Assembly (NCBI GenBank): GCA_036391875.1 | Contig: DASVZA010000024.1 | Location: 124,001 to 188,000, forward strand | From: Parasulfuritortus sp036391875 | GTDB lineage: Bacteria > Pseudomonadota > Gammaproteobacteria > Burkholderiales > Thiobacillaceae | Direction of reading: 5' to 3' | Length of the DNA: 64,000 nt | In this document: one piece after another, positions 27,627 to 36,437 of the stretch | Position numbering within the stretch: position 1 is the stretch's first letter | How the letters are laid out: every line of letters starts with the position of its first letter | Notes under the pieces: generated by a model | Database searches by the model: none | What the model saw: only the letters and a program-made list of their open reading frames with translations | Told to the model about the DNA's origin: nothing | Program-made: the position numbers and the translations under genes

Positions 27627-27780
27627 ACGGCTCGGTGGCCGGGTGCCGGAGGTCCAGGGGGACGATCGGGGCGAGACGGGTCGCTCGCACATCCGGACTG
27701 TTCCATGCCGCCGATCAGCGGCCGTGCTACGGCTGCGATATCGCGCGCCGCCCTGAATTCACCCGCCGGGGCGGCGGCGG

Positions 27781-28668
27781 TCAGGACGACTTGATCAGGG
27801 TGCCGACGCCCTGGTCGGTCATGATTTCCAGCAAGAGGGCGTGCTCGACCCGGCCGTCGATGATGTGCACCGCCTTGACGCCGCTGTTGGCCGCGTCCAG
27901 GGCGGAACTGATCTTGGGCAGCATGCCGCCGGACAGGGTGCCGTCGGCCACCAGTTCGTCGATCTTCTTGGGCGTCAGGCCGGTGAGCAGCTTGCCGTCC
28001 TTGTCCAGCACGCCCGGCGTGTTGGTGAGCAGCACCAGCTTCTCGGCCTTGAGCACCTCGGCCAGCTTGCCGGCCACCACGTCGGCGTTGATGTTGTAGG
28101 TCTCGCCCTCGTCGCCGACACCGATCGGGGCGATCACCGGGATGAAGTCGCCGGAGTCGAGGAAGGCGATCAGGCTGGGGTCGATCTTGGTGATCTCGCC
28201 GACCTGGCCGATGTCGATCAGGTCGCCCGGCTTGTCCTTGCTTTCCATCATCAGCTTCTTGGCCCGGATGAAACGGCCGTCCTTGCCGGTCAGGCCCACG
28301 GCCTTGCCGCCGGCCTGGTTGATCAGGTTGACGATCTCCTTGTTGACCTGGCCGCCCAGCACCATCTCGACCACTTCCATGGTCTCGGCGTCGGTCACCC
28401 GCATGCCCTGGATGAATTCGCCCTTCTTGCCGACCCGCTTCAGCAGGTCCTCGATCTGCGGGCCGCCGCCGTGCACCACCACCGGGTTCAGGCCGACCAG
28501 CTTGAGCAGCACCACGTCGCGGGCGAAGGCGGCCTTGAGCACCGGGTCGGTCATGGCGTTGCCGCCGTACTTGATCACCACCGTCTTGTCCCAGAAGCGC
28601 TGGATGTAGGGCAGGGCCTCGGCGATGACCTTGGCCTTGTCGGTGGGGGTGAGCTGGGAGATGGACAT
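27781..28668 (-). CDS. argB: acetylglutamate kinase
   Basis: ArgB phosphorylates N-acetylglutamate in arginine synthesis. The 295-residue product shows V-V-I-K-Y-G-G-N-A-M near the N-terminus (phosphate-binding Lys and Gly), N-P-V-V-V-H-G-G-G-P-Q-I and Y-N-I-N-A-D. ATG 28668 (M-S-I-S-Q-L) follows a GGAAC ribosome site; ATG 28683 is a less likely longer start. The N-terminal helix before K-T-V-V-I-K-Y is the extension found in arginine-sensitive hexameric forms. Confidence 0.95.
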   Translation of the reverse strand: MSISQLTPTDKAKVIAEALPYIQRFWDKTVVIKYGGNAMTDPVLKAAFARDVVLLKLVGLNPVVVHGGGPQIEDLLKRVGKKGEFIQGMRVTDAETMEVVEMVLGGQVNKEIVNLINQAGGKAVGLTGKDGRFIRAKKLMMESKDKPGDLIDIGQVGEITKIDPSLIAFLDSGDFIPVIAPIGVGDEGETYNINADVVAGKLAEVLKAEKLVLLTNTPGVLDKDGKLLTGLTPKKIDELVADGTLSGGMLPKISSALDAANSGVKAVHIIDGRVEHALLLEIMTDQGVGTLIKSS

Positions 28669-28701
28669 GGCGGTTCCTGGCAAATGGATTGCCGCGATTT
28701 T

Positions 28702-28732
28702 ACAAAAGAAGAGGGCGGCTGACGCCGCCCTC
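28702..28732 (-). terminator. intrinsic terminator after the small heat-shock gene
   Basis: A nine-pair stem (28711-28719 with 28724-28732) has a four-base loop. Read leftwards it is followed by TTCTTTTG. It separates the Hsp20 gene from argB. Confidence 0.8.
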
Positions 28733-28751
28733 GTGCGGATAAATCGAGTCT

Positions 28752-29183
28752 TTATTCGACGTTCAGCCGGCGCGCGGCGCTGACAGCCTTCTTGGGCAGG
28801 GTCAGTTCCAGCACGCCATTGTCGAACTTGGCCTTGGCGGCGGCGTCGTCCACGTCCTGGCCCAGGGTGAAGCTGCGGTAGACCTTGCCGTAGTAGCGCT
28901 CGCTGTGGATGACCTTTTCGCCTTCCTTCTGCTCGGTCTCCTTCCTCACCTCGGCACTGATCGAAACGGTATTGCCTTCCACGTGGACGTGGATGTCATC
29001 CTTCTTGACCCCCGGCATTTCGGCGTGGACCGTGTAGGCCTTGTCATCTTCCTTTACGTCCATCTTGATCTGGACGGGGGTCTCGCCGCCCGGATAGCGG
29101 ACCGGCCGGACGAAGAAGCCTTTCATCAAATCATCGAACAAATCGTCAACTGCAAACGGATCGCGACGTACGATATTGGCCAT
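28752..29183 (-). CDS. small heat-shock protein, Hsp20/alpha-crystallin family
   Basis: The 143-residue chaperone has an alpha-crystallin domain (about 38-130), with the A-E-M-P-G-V-K-K-D-D-I core and the conserved G-V-L-E-L-T-L-P-K near 122-130. Such proteins form oligomers that hold unfolding proteins. The C-terminal I-x-I/V anchor is replaced by a short L-N-V-E. AAGGAGGGC precedes ATG 29183. A sigma32-type promoter lies about 60 bases upstream and a terminator follows, so it is transcribed alone. Confidence 0.94.
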   Translation of the reverse strand: MANIVRRDPFAVDDLFDDLMKGFFVRPVRYPGGETPVQIKMDVKEDDKAYTVHAEMPGVKKDDIHVHVEGNTVSISAEVRKETEQKEGEKVIHSERYYGKVYRSFTLGQDVDDAAAKAKFDNGVLELTLPKKAVSAARRLNVE

Positions 29184-29241
29184 GATGCCCTCCTTTCCAT
29201 ATTGCCTTAACTGTCTGAGAAAACTACGTTTCCCGCTTTCA

Positions 29242-29269
29242 ATATGGGTCAGGATCGGGCGCTTTCAAG
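29242..29269 (-). promoter_or_regulatory. heat-shock (sigma32-type) promoter of the Hsp20 gene
   Basis: On the minus strand CTTGAAA (29269-29263) is followed after 14 bases by CCCATAT (29248-29242), matching the sigma32 pattern CTTGAAA-N13-17-CCCCATNT. The position fits a start about 50 bases before the Hsp20 ATG. Confidence 0.75.
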
Positions 29270-29299
29270 GGCGATTTGCCGGCCTGCCGGCACGGTTTT

Positions 29300-29332
29300 C
29301 GTCATAAATAATTCATACAATCGTCATAAGAT
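29300..29332 (+). promoter_or_regulatory. Pho box with three 11-base direct repeats
   Basis: Three repeats of 7+4 bases run in series: CGTCATA-AATA, ATTCATA-CAAT and CGTCATA-AGAT. This is the spacing and sequence of PhoB half-sites (consensus CTGTCAT with 4-base spacers). It lies 33 bases before phoB, implying autoregulation by phosphate limitation. Confidence 0.8.
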
Positions 29333-29364
29333 GGGGGCGTCATCAATTTGTCGCGGAGGCCGCC

Positions 29365-30057
<693 letters not shown>

Positions 30058-30091
30058 AATTCGAACACTATTGACTTCAGGACACCCCGGA

Positions 30092-31429
30092 ATGTGGTCG
30101 TTCTGGCTGCGCTCCCTGCTGGTTGCCGGGGGCCTGACCTTGCTTTCTCTGCTGTTCTGGGCCAGCGAAGGACTGGCTGCCGCGCTGGCCGTGGCCGTCG
30201 TCGGCCTGGCCGCCAGCCTGCTCTATCAGCTTTGGAACTATGTCCGCCTGCTGGGCTGGCTGAACCGGCAGAGCGGCAACACTGCCCATGGTGATGCGAC
30301 CTGGGGCGACGTCTTCTATCTGCTCAACAAGCAACTTCGTTTCGGCCACGACCGTCAGCAGAAGGCCGTGGCCGAGATGGAGCAGATGCTGGTGGCGACC
30401 GGCGCCCTGCCCGATGCCCTGGTCATCCTGGACAGCGACGACCGCATCAAATGGCTGAACGAGGCGGCCGAGCGGCAATTGGGCCTGTCGCAGAAGCGCG
30501 ACGTCGGCCAGTTCATCTATTACCTGCTGCGCCACGCCCATTTCACCGAATGGCTGTCCCTGGACAGTTACAACCAGCCGCTGCTGCTCAAGTCGCCGAC
30601 GGCGCCGGAACAGACCCTGTCGCTGCGCCTGGTGCCGATGCCGCGCGGCCAGCGCATGCTGTTCGCCCACGACGTGACCGAGCTGGAGCGGGTCGACGCC
30701 ATGCGCCGCGACTTCGTCGCCAACGTGTCGCACGAACTGCGCACGCCGATCACGGTGATCGCGGGTTTCCTGGAAACCTTCGACGAGATGGATGCGCCCG
30801 ATCCCGAGGCCTTCCACAAGTATGTCGGCCTGATGCTGGAACAGTCGAACCGCATCCGTCGCCTGCTCGACGACCTGCTGGCGCTGGCGCGACTGGAAGG
30901 CGAACAGGACATGAAGAACGAGACGGTGGACGTGCCGACCCTGGTCGAGGGCCTGGTCAATGAGGCGCGCAGCTTGAGCCAGGGGCAGCATCGGATCGAG
31001 CTGCAGATGGACACCCGTGCCAAGCTGATCGGCCGGAGCCAGGAACTGCACAGCGCATTCAGCAACCTGGTCTCCAACGCGGTGCGCTATACCCCGGCCG
31101 GCGGCAGCATCACCCTGTGCTGGACCTTGGCCAAGAGCGGTTCGGCGGAGTTTTCGGTGCGCGACACCGGCGAAGGCATCGCGCTGGAGCACATCCCACG
31201 CCTGACCGAGCGCTTCTACCGGGTGGACCGGGGCCGTTCGCGCGCCACCGGCGGCACAGGCCTCGGTCTCGCCATCGTCAAGCACGTGCTGCAGCGGCAC
31301 CAGGGCAAGCTGAGAGTGGAGAGCGTGGTCGGCAAGGGCAGCACCTTCACCGCGGTGCTGCCAGCCGACCGGGTCATTCCCGATCTGGCCCCAGCGCAGC
31401 CGCCAGCGCCCGAACAAGCCGTGGCCTGA
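30092..31429 (+). CDS. phoR: phosphate regulon sensor histidine kinase PhoR
   Basis: The product is about 445 residues, with two N-terminal membrane helices (about 3-55), a PAS domain (about 95-195) and a HisKA domain with V-A-N-V-S-H-E-L-R-T-P. The ATPase domain has N-box S-N-L-V-S-N-A-V-R-Y-T, D-T-G-E-G-I and G-G-T-G-L-G-L-A-I-V. The lack of a large periplasmic domain is normal for PhoR, which senses Pst/PhoU state. ATG 30092 is preferred to TTG 30071. Its last 56 bases overlap the convergent HIT gene. No pst or phoU genes are in the window. Confidence 0.94.
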   Translation: MWSFWLRSLLVAGGLTLLSLLFWASEGLAAALAVAVVGLAASLLYQLWNYVRLLGWLNRQSGNTAHGDATWGDVFYLLNKQLRFGHDRQQKAVAEMEQMLVATGALPDALVILDSDDRIKWLNEAAERQLGLSQKRDVGQFIYYLLRHAHFTEWLSLDSYNQPLLLKSPTAPEQTLSLRLVPMPRGQRMLFAHDVTELERVDAMRRDFVANVSHELRTPITVIAGFLETFDEMDAPDPEAFHKYVGLMLEQSNRIRRLLDDLLALARLEGEQDMKNETVDVPTLVEGLVNEARSLSQGQHRIELQMDTRAKLIGRSQELHSAFSNLVSNAVRYTPAGGSITLCWTLAKSGSAEFSVRDTGEGIALEHIPRLTERFYRVDRGRSRATGGTGLGLAIVKHVLQRHQGKLRVESVVGKGSTFTAVLPADRVIPDLAPAQPPAPEQAVA

Positions 31430-31793
31430 GGTCTTCGCCGGCGTGGGCCGTGCCGTCGCGGCGCGGCGCCGCCCAGACCGCGTCGGGGAAGTGGCGGTCG
31501 TCGGCGAAGCGGGGAATGACGTGCCAGTGCAGGTGCGGCACCATGTTGCCCAGGCTGGCCAGGTTGATCTTGTCCGGATTCAGAATCTCGCGCAGCGCGG
31601 CCTCGACCGCGAACACCACCGCCATCAGTCGCTGCCGCTCGGCGGCCGGCAGGTCGGTCATCTCCTTGATGTGGCGGTTCAGGATCACCCGGCAGAAGCC
31701 GGGGTAGTCGACGTCGCCGGCCAGCACGACACGGCACAGCGCGTCCTGCCAGAGCAGGTCGCCGCCGGCCGCGCAGAGCGGGCAGTCGGTCAC
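31374..31793 (-). CDS. HIT family nucleotide hydrolase
   Basis: The 139-residue protein has the histidine triad H87-L-H89-W-H91-V and an N-terminal C4-P-L-C7 pair that may, with a His, bind zinc as in several HIT hydrolases. HIT enzymes cleave nucleotide phosphoramidates or diadenosine polyphosphates; the substrate here is not known. The start is GTG 31793, overlapping the TGA of the upstream oxidoreductase gene as GTGA. The larger open frame upstream is a shadow of that gene. The 3' end overlaps phoR. Confidence 0.88.
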   Translation of the reverse strand: MTDCPLCAAGGDLLWQDALCRVVLAGDVDYPGFCRVILNRHIKEMTDLPAAERQRLMAVVFAVEAALREILNPDKINLASLGNMVPHLHWHVIPRFADDRHFPDAVWAAPRRDGTAHAGEDLRPRLVRALAAALGPDRE

Positions 31794-34700
31794 AGCAGGA
31801 CCTTTTCGATGCCGCCCTGCTGGACCTTGTCCAGGTAGTACTCCATCCAGCGGTCGCCGAGCAGGCGCTTGGCCAGTTCGATCACGATGTAGTCGGCCTC
31901 GACCCCGGCCTCCTTCTCGTAGCGCGACAGGCCCTGCAGGCAGGACGGGCAGGAGGTCAGCAGCTTGACCTTGGCCAGGCTGTCGTCGGCGCGCAGGCCG
32001 TCGGCCACGCGGCGGATCTCCTCCGACTTGCGGAACTTGACCTGGGTGGCGATGTCCGGCCGGGTCGCGGCGAAGGTGCCGGCCTCGCCGCAGCAGCGCT
32101 CGGACAGCTTGACGTCGGTGCCGAGCAGGGCCTTGGCGGTGTCGAGCGGGTTGCCCAGCTTCATCGGCGTGTGGCAGGGGTCGTGGTACATGTAGCGGGT
32201 GCCGTCGATGCCGTCCAGCCGGACGCCCTTCTCGGCCAGGTACTCGTGGATGTCGAGCAGCCGGCAGCCGGGGAAGATCTTGTCGAACTGGTATTTCAGC
32301 AGCTGGTCCATGCAGGTGCCGCAGGACACGATCACGGTCTTGATGTCGAGGTAGTTGAGCGTGTTCGCGACTCGGTGGAAGAGCACCCGGTTGGCGGTGG
32401 TGATGGCCTCGCCCTTTTCCCGGTCGCCGACTGAGGTCTGCGGATAGCCGCAGCACAGGTAACCGGGCGGCAGCACGGTCTGGGCGCCGACCTCGTAGAG
32501 CATGGCCAGGGTGGCCAGGCCGACCTGGGAGAACAGCCGCTCCGAGCCGCAGCCGGGGAAGTAGAACACCGCGTCGGCGTCGTCGCCGTTGTGCTCCGGA
32601 TTGCGCAGGATGGGCACGATCTTCGGGTCTTCCACGCCGAGCAGCGCGCGCGCCGTCTTGCTCGGTATGTTCGCCGGCAACGGCCGGTTCAGGAAATGGA
32701 TGACCTGTTCGGTGACCTTGGGCTTGCCCAATGTGGCTGGCGGCATGCGCTTCTGGCCCTTGTCTAGGCCGAAGCGGTGGACGACTTGATAGCCCAGCCG
32801 CTGGGCCTTGTAGCCCCATTTGATCATGCCGGTGCGCAGGGCGCGGATGGCGCGGTCGTCGGTGCTGGTCAGGAAACTCTGGGCGGCCTTGGATATCAGT
32901 GATGGCTTCCTCTTGCCGGTGCTCAGCAGCAGATGATTCATCGCCATGGAAACGTCGCCGAAATCGATATCGACCGGGCAGGGCTTCACGCACTTGTGGC
33001 AGACGGTGCAATGATCAGCCACGTCGCTGAACTCGTCGAAGTGCTTGAGGCTGACGCCGCGCCGGGTCTGCTCCTCGTACAGGAAGGCCTCGATCAGCAG
33101 CGAGGTGGCCAGGATCTTGTTGCGCGGCGAATAGAGCAGGTTGGCGCGCGGCACGTGGGTGTTGCAGACCGGCTTGCACTTGCCGCAGCGCAGGCAGTCC
33201 TTGATCGAGTCGGCGATGGCGCCGATCTCGGACTGCTCCATGATGATGGACTCGGTCTCCAGCAGGCTGAAGCTGGGCGTGTAGGCGTTGGACAGGTCGC
33301 CGCCGTGGGCCAGCTTGCCCTTGTTGAAGTGGCCGTCGGGGTCGACCTCGCTCTTGTAGGCGGCGAATGCAGCCAGGGTCTCTTCCGGCAGGAATTCAAG
33401 CTTGGTGATGCCGATGCCGTGTTCGCCCGAGATCACCCCGCCCAGGTCGACCGCCAGCTGCATGATGCGCGCCACCGCCGCGTTGGCCGTGGCCAGCATG
33501 GCGTAGTCGTCGGAATTGACCGGGATGTTGGTATGCACGTTGCCGTCGCCGGCGTGCATGTGCAGGGCGACGAACACCCGGCTCTTGAGCACTTTCTTGT
33601 GGATGCGGTCGCAGGCGGCGAGGATCGGCTCGTAGCCCCGGCCGGTGAACAGTTGGCGCAGCTCGGCGCGGACCTCGCGTTTCCAGGAGATCCTGAGTCT
33701 GTGGTCCTGGACGGCGCGGAATACGGTGGCATACCCCTCGGGAGCCAATTTGTCGGCGAGCGCCGGATCGAACTCAAGCAAGGGTTCGCCGGGCTGGATT
33801 CCCTTCTTGATCGCATTCAGCACGTTCAGCCAGTGCTTGCGGACCCGCTCGATCAGTTCCAGGGCGCGGCGGCGGCGTTCCTCGGTGAGCTGCGGGTCGA
33901 CCGTGACGTCGTCTTCCTGCTCGAACAAGGGCAGGGCGCCCTTGAAGAAGGTTTCCAGTTCGTTCAGCAGGTCGAGCTTGTTGTCGATCGACAGCTCGAT
34001 GTTGATGAGTTCGACGCCGTCGCTGTAGTCGCCCAGCCGGTCGAGCGGGATGACCACGTCCTCGTTGACCTTGAAGGCGTTGGTGTGGGCCGCGATGGCG
34101 GCGGTGCGGGAGCGGTCCTGCCAGAATTTCTTGCGCGCCTCGGCGCTGGCCGCGATGAAGCCTTCGCCGCCGCGGGCGGTGGCGCGCTCGACTACATAGG
34201 CGGCGGCCGCATTGACCGCGTGCTCGTCGTCGGCGGCGAGGTCGGCCAGCAGCACCATGTTGGGCCGGCCGGTGCGGTTGGCCTTGGTGGCGTAGCCGAC
34301 CGCCTTGATGTAGCGGGCGTCGAGGTGTTCCAGGCCGGCCAGCAGGGCGCCGCCCGGCTGCTGGTCCATGTGCGCCTTGATCTCGACGATGGCCGGCACG
34401 GCGTTGTGGATCGGGCCGAAGAATTCCAGGCAGACGGTGCGGACGTGGCTCGGCATCCGGTGCAGGATGAAGGTTGCCTGGGTGATCAGGCCGTCGCAGC
34501 CCTCCTTCTGCACGCCGGGCAGGCCGGCCAGGAACTTGTCGGTGACGTCCTTGCCCAGGCCCAACTTGCGGAATACCCGGCCGGGAATCGCCAGGATCTC
34601 CGGTTCGCCCTTCGGGCTGCCGTCGGCGTGCGAGCGGCGCAGTTCGAAGCGCACCGTCTCGACGTCGTGGATCTTGCCCAGGTTGTGGTCGAGGCGGACT

Positions 34701-35632
34701 ACCTCCAGCCAGCCGGCATCCGGGGTGACCATCTTCCACGAGGCCAGGTTGTCGAGCGCGGTGCCCCACAGCACGGCCTTCTTGCCGCCGGCGTTCATGG
34801 CCACGTTGCCGCCGATGCAGGAGGCGTCGGCGCTGGTCGGGTCGACCGCGAAGGCGAGGCCGGCCGCTTCGGCCACTTCCATCACCCGGCGGGTGACCAC
34901 GCCGGCGCCGCAACGGATGACCGGGGTGGGCTGGCTGTGGCCGGGCAGCACGGCTTGTTCGATGTCCGACTTCCAGTCCAGCTTCTCGGTATTGATGACC
35001 GCAGAGCGGGGCGTGAGCGGCACCGCGCCGCCGGTGTAGCCGGTGCCGCCGCCGCGCGGGATGACGGTCAGGCCGGCCTCGATGCAGCCCTGCACCAGGG
35101 CCGGGATCTCGTCCTCGGTGTCCGGGTAGAGCACGACGAAGGGGTATTCCACCCGCCAGTCGGTGGCGTCGGTGACATGCGAGACGCGGGCATAGCCGTC
35201 GAAGGCGATGTTGTCGCGTCGGGTGTGGGCGGCCAGCTTATGGACGAGCTCGGTCCGCAGGATGGCGGTGTCGCGGTAATGGCCGGCGAAGGCATCGACC
35301 GCCTGGTGGGCCAGCTTGAGCAGGCTGCCGACCCGCTCGTTGCCCTGGCGTCGGGCCTCGATCTCGCGCAGGCGGTGGCGCAGGGCGTCGACCAGCAGGT
35401 CGCGCCGCTTGGGATTGGCCAGCAGGTCGTCTTCCAGGTAGGGATTGCGCGACACCACCCAGATGTCGCCCAGCACCTCGAACAGCATCCGGGCCGAACG
35501 GCCGGTCCTGCGCTCGGCACGCAGTTCCCCGATCAGCCGCCAACCCTCCTGGCCGAGCAGGCGCAGGGCGATCTCGCGGTCGGAGAACGAAGTGTAGTTG
35601 TAGGGGATTTCCCGGATGCGGTCGCTGGCCAT
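31790..35632 (-). CDS. large FAD-linked oxidase fused to Fe-S/CCG-domain module (DUF3683 type)
   Basis: The 1280-residue protein combines four parts: an N-terminal DUF3683-like region (about 1-130); an FAD-binding type-4 domain with R-G-G-G-T-G-Y-T-G-G-A-V near 195-206 and its C-terminal cap (to about 770); two 4Fe-4S clusters, C-L-R-C-G-K-C near 812 and C-T-V-C-H-K-C near 874; and two CCG repeats (F-P-G-C-G near 1025, E-R-C-C-G-E-A-G-T). This looks like GlcD plus GlcF of glycolate oxidase, or a D-lactate dehydrogenase, in one chain. A 2-hydroxyacid is the likely substrate, with electrons passing to quinone. It is coupled to the HIT gene. Confidence 0.85.
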   Translation of the reverse strand: MASDRIREIPYNYTSFSDREIALRLLGQEGWRLIGELRAERRTGRSARMLFEVLGDIWVVSRNPYLEDDLLANPKRRDLLVDALRHRLREIEARRQGNERVGSLLKLAHQAVDAFAGHYRDTAILRTELVHKLAAHTRRDNIAFDGYARVSHVTDATDWRVEYPFVVLYPDTEDEIPALVQGCIEAGLTVIPRGGGTGYTGGAVPLTPRSAVINTEKLDWKSDIEQAVLPGHSQPTPVIRCGAGVVTRRVMEVAEAAGLAFAVDPTSADASCIGGNVAMNAGGKKAVLWGTALDNLASWKMVTPDAGWLEVVRLDHNLGKIHDVETVRFELRRSHADGSPKGEPEILAIPGRVFRKLGLGKDVTDKFLAGLPGVQKEGCDGLITQATFILHRMPSHVRTVCLEFFGPIHNAVPAIVEIKAHMDQQPGGALLAGLEHLDARYIKAVGYATKANRTGRPNMVLLADLAADDEHAVNAAAAYVVERATARGGEGFIAASAEARKKFWQDRSRTAAIAAHTNAFKVNEDVVIPLDRLGDYSDGVELINIELSIDNKLDLLNELETFFKGALPLFEQEDDVTVDPQLTEERRRRALELIERVRKHWLNVLNAIKKGIQPGEPLLEFDPALADKLAPEGYATVFRAVQDHRLRISWKREVRAELRQLFTGRGYEPILAACDRIHKKVLKSRVFVALHMHAGDGNVHTNIPVNSDDYAMLATANAAVARIMQLAVDLGGVISGEHGIGITKLEFLPEETLAAFAAYKSEVDPDGHFNKGKLAHGGDLSNAYTPSFSLLETESIIMEQSEIGAIADSIKDCLRCGKCKPVCNTHVPRANLLYSPRNKILATSLLIEAFLYEEQTRRGVSLKHFDEFSDVADHCTVCHKCVKPCPVDIDFGDVSMAMNHLLLSTGKRKPSLISKAAQSFLTSTDDRAIRALRTGMIKWGYKAQRLGYQVVHRFGLDKGQKRMPPATLGKPKVTEQVIHFLNRPLPANIPSKTARALLGVEDPKIVPILRNPEHNGDDADAVFYFPGCGSERLFSQVGLATLAMLYEVGAQTVLPPGYLCCGYPQTSVGDREKGEAITTANRVLFHRVANTLNYLDIKTVIVSCGTCMDQLLKYQFDKIFPGCRLLDIHEYLAEKGVRLDGIDGTRYMYHDPCHTPMKLGNPLDTAKALLGTDVKLSERCCGEAGTFAATRPDIATQVKFRKSEEIRRVADGLRADDSLAKVKLLTSCPSCLQGLSRYEKEAGVEADYIVIELAKRLLGDRWMEYYLDKVQQGGIEKVLL

Positions 35633-35773
35633 GGCACGGAATCTTGTGGCTAAGGTTGGATTTTATCGCAGCTGTCGCCCGCTTTGGCCTTATGCTGGAT
35701 ATTGGAATTCACATACCAAGCGCGGGAATGAGGATAAAATGACTATATCTTCTTACATAAACCGCCGAACCCT

Positions 35774-36175
35774 ATGATCGGCTTACTGATCGCCGCCCAC
35801 GGCAGCCTGGGCGAAAGCCTCATCCAATCCGCCACCTATGTCCTCGGCAAGCCCCCGGAGGGACTGCGGGCCATCGATCTGATGCAATGCCCCGATCAGG
35901 AGTCGATGCTGGAGACTGCCCGCAAGCAGATCGAAGCCGTCGACATCGGCGACGGCGTGCTGGTGCTGGCCGACATCTACGGCGCCACGCCCTGCAATAC
36001 CATCTGCAAGCTGTTGCGGCCGGGCAAGGTGGAGGCCGTGGCGGGCGTCAACTTGCCCATGCTGCTCAAGGTCCTGACCTACCGCAACGAGGCGCTCAAC
36101 CTGCTGGCCGACCGGGCCGCCTGCGGCGGCTCGGCCGGCGTATTCCACATCCGTTTCGATCACTGCGATGCTTGA
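35774..36175 (+). CDS. PTS EIIA component, mannose type
   Basis: The 133-residue EIIA-Man-fold protein has the phosphorylatable H9 in L-L-I-A-A-H-G-S and the conserved A-D-I-Y-G-A-T-P-C-N near 68-76. It would accept phosphate from HPr. No EIIB, EIIC or EIID genes follow, so it probably acts as a regulator rather than in sugar uptake. It overlaps the HPr gene by eight bases. Confidence 0.9.
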   Translation: MIGLLIAAHGSLGESLIQSATYVLGKPPEGLRAIDLMQCPDQESMLETARKQIEAVDIGDGVLVLADIYGATPCNTICKLLRPGKVEAVAGVNLPMLLKVLTYRNEALNLLADRAACGGSAGVFHIRFDHCDA

Positions 36176-36437
36176 GAAAGAAATCCAGATCACCAACAAG
36201 CTCGGCCTGCATGCCCGGGCCTCGGCCAAGCTGACCCAGACCGCCGCCCGTTTCCAGTCCGAGGTCTGGGTCTCCCGCAACGGCCGCCGGGTCAACGGCA
36301 AGAGCATCATGGGCGTCATGATGCTGGCCGCCGCCAAGGGGACCAGCATCACCGTCGACGTCGACGGCGAGGACGAGGAGGCGGCCATGACGGCCATCGT
36401 CGAATTGATCGCAGACAAGTTCGGGGAAGAGGAGTGA
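36168..36437 (+). CDS. ptsH: phosphocarrier protein HPr
   Basis: The 89-residue HPr has catalytic H15 (G-L-H-A-R-A) and S46 (G-K-S-I-M-G-V-M-M-L-A), the latter a potential target of HPr kinase. It relays phosphate from enzyme I to the EIIA encoded just upstream. The stop overlaps the ptsI start by four bases. Confidence 0.95.
   Translation: MLEKEIQITNKLGLHARASAKLTQTAARFQSEVWVSRNGRRVNGKSIMGVMMLAAAKGTSITVDVDGEDEEAAMTAIVELIADKFGEEE

Noticed and set aside
24858..27692. 944-codon minus-strand frame across the unknown gene and hoxA
   Set aside because: HoxA motifs are intact on the plus strand. The antisense frame has no domain and crosses gene boundaries.
32933..35653. 906-codon open frame antisense to the FAD/Fe-S oxidoreductase
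   Set aside because: It mirrors a clear multi-domain enzyme codon for codon. Composition (Val/Gly/Gln/Asp rich, no motifs) is typical of shadow frames.
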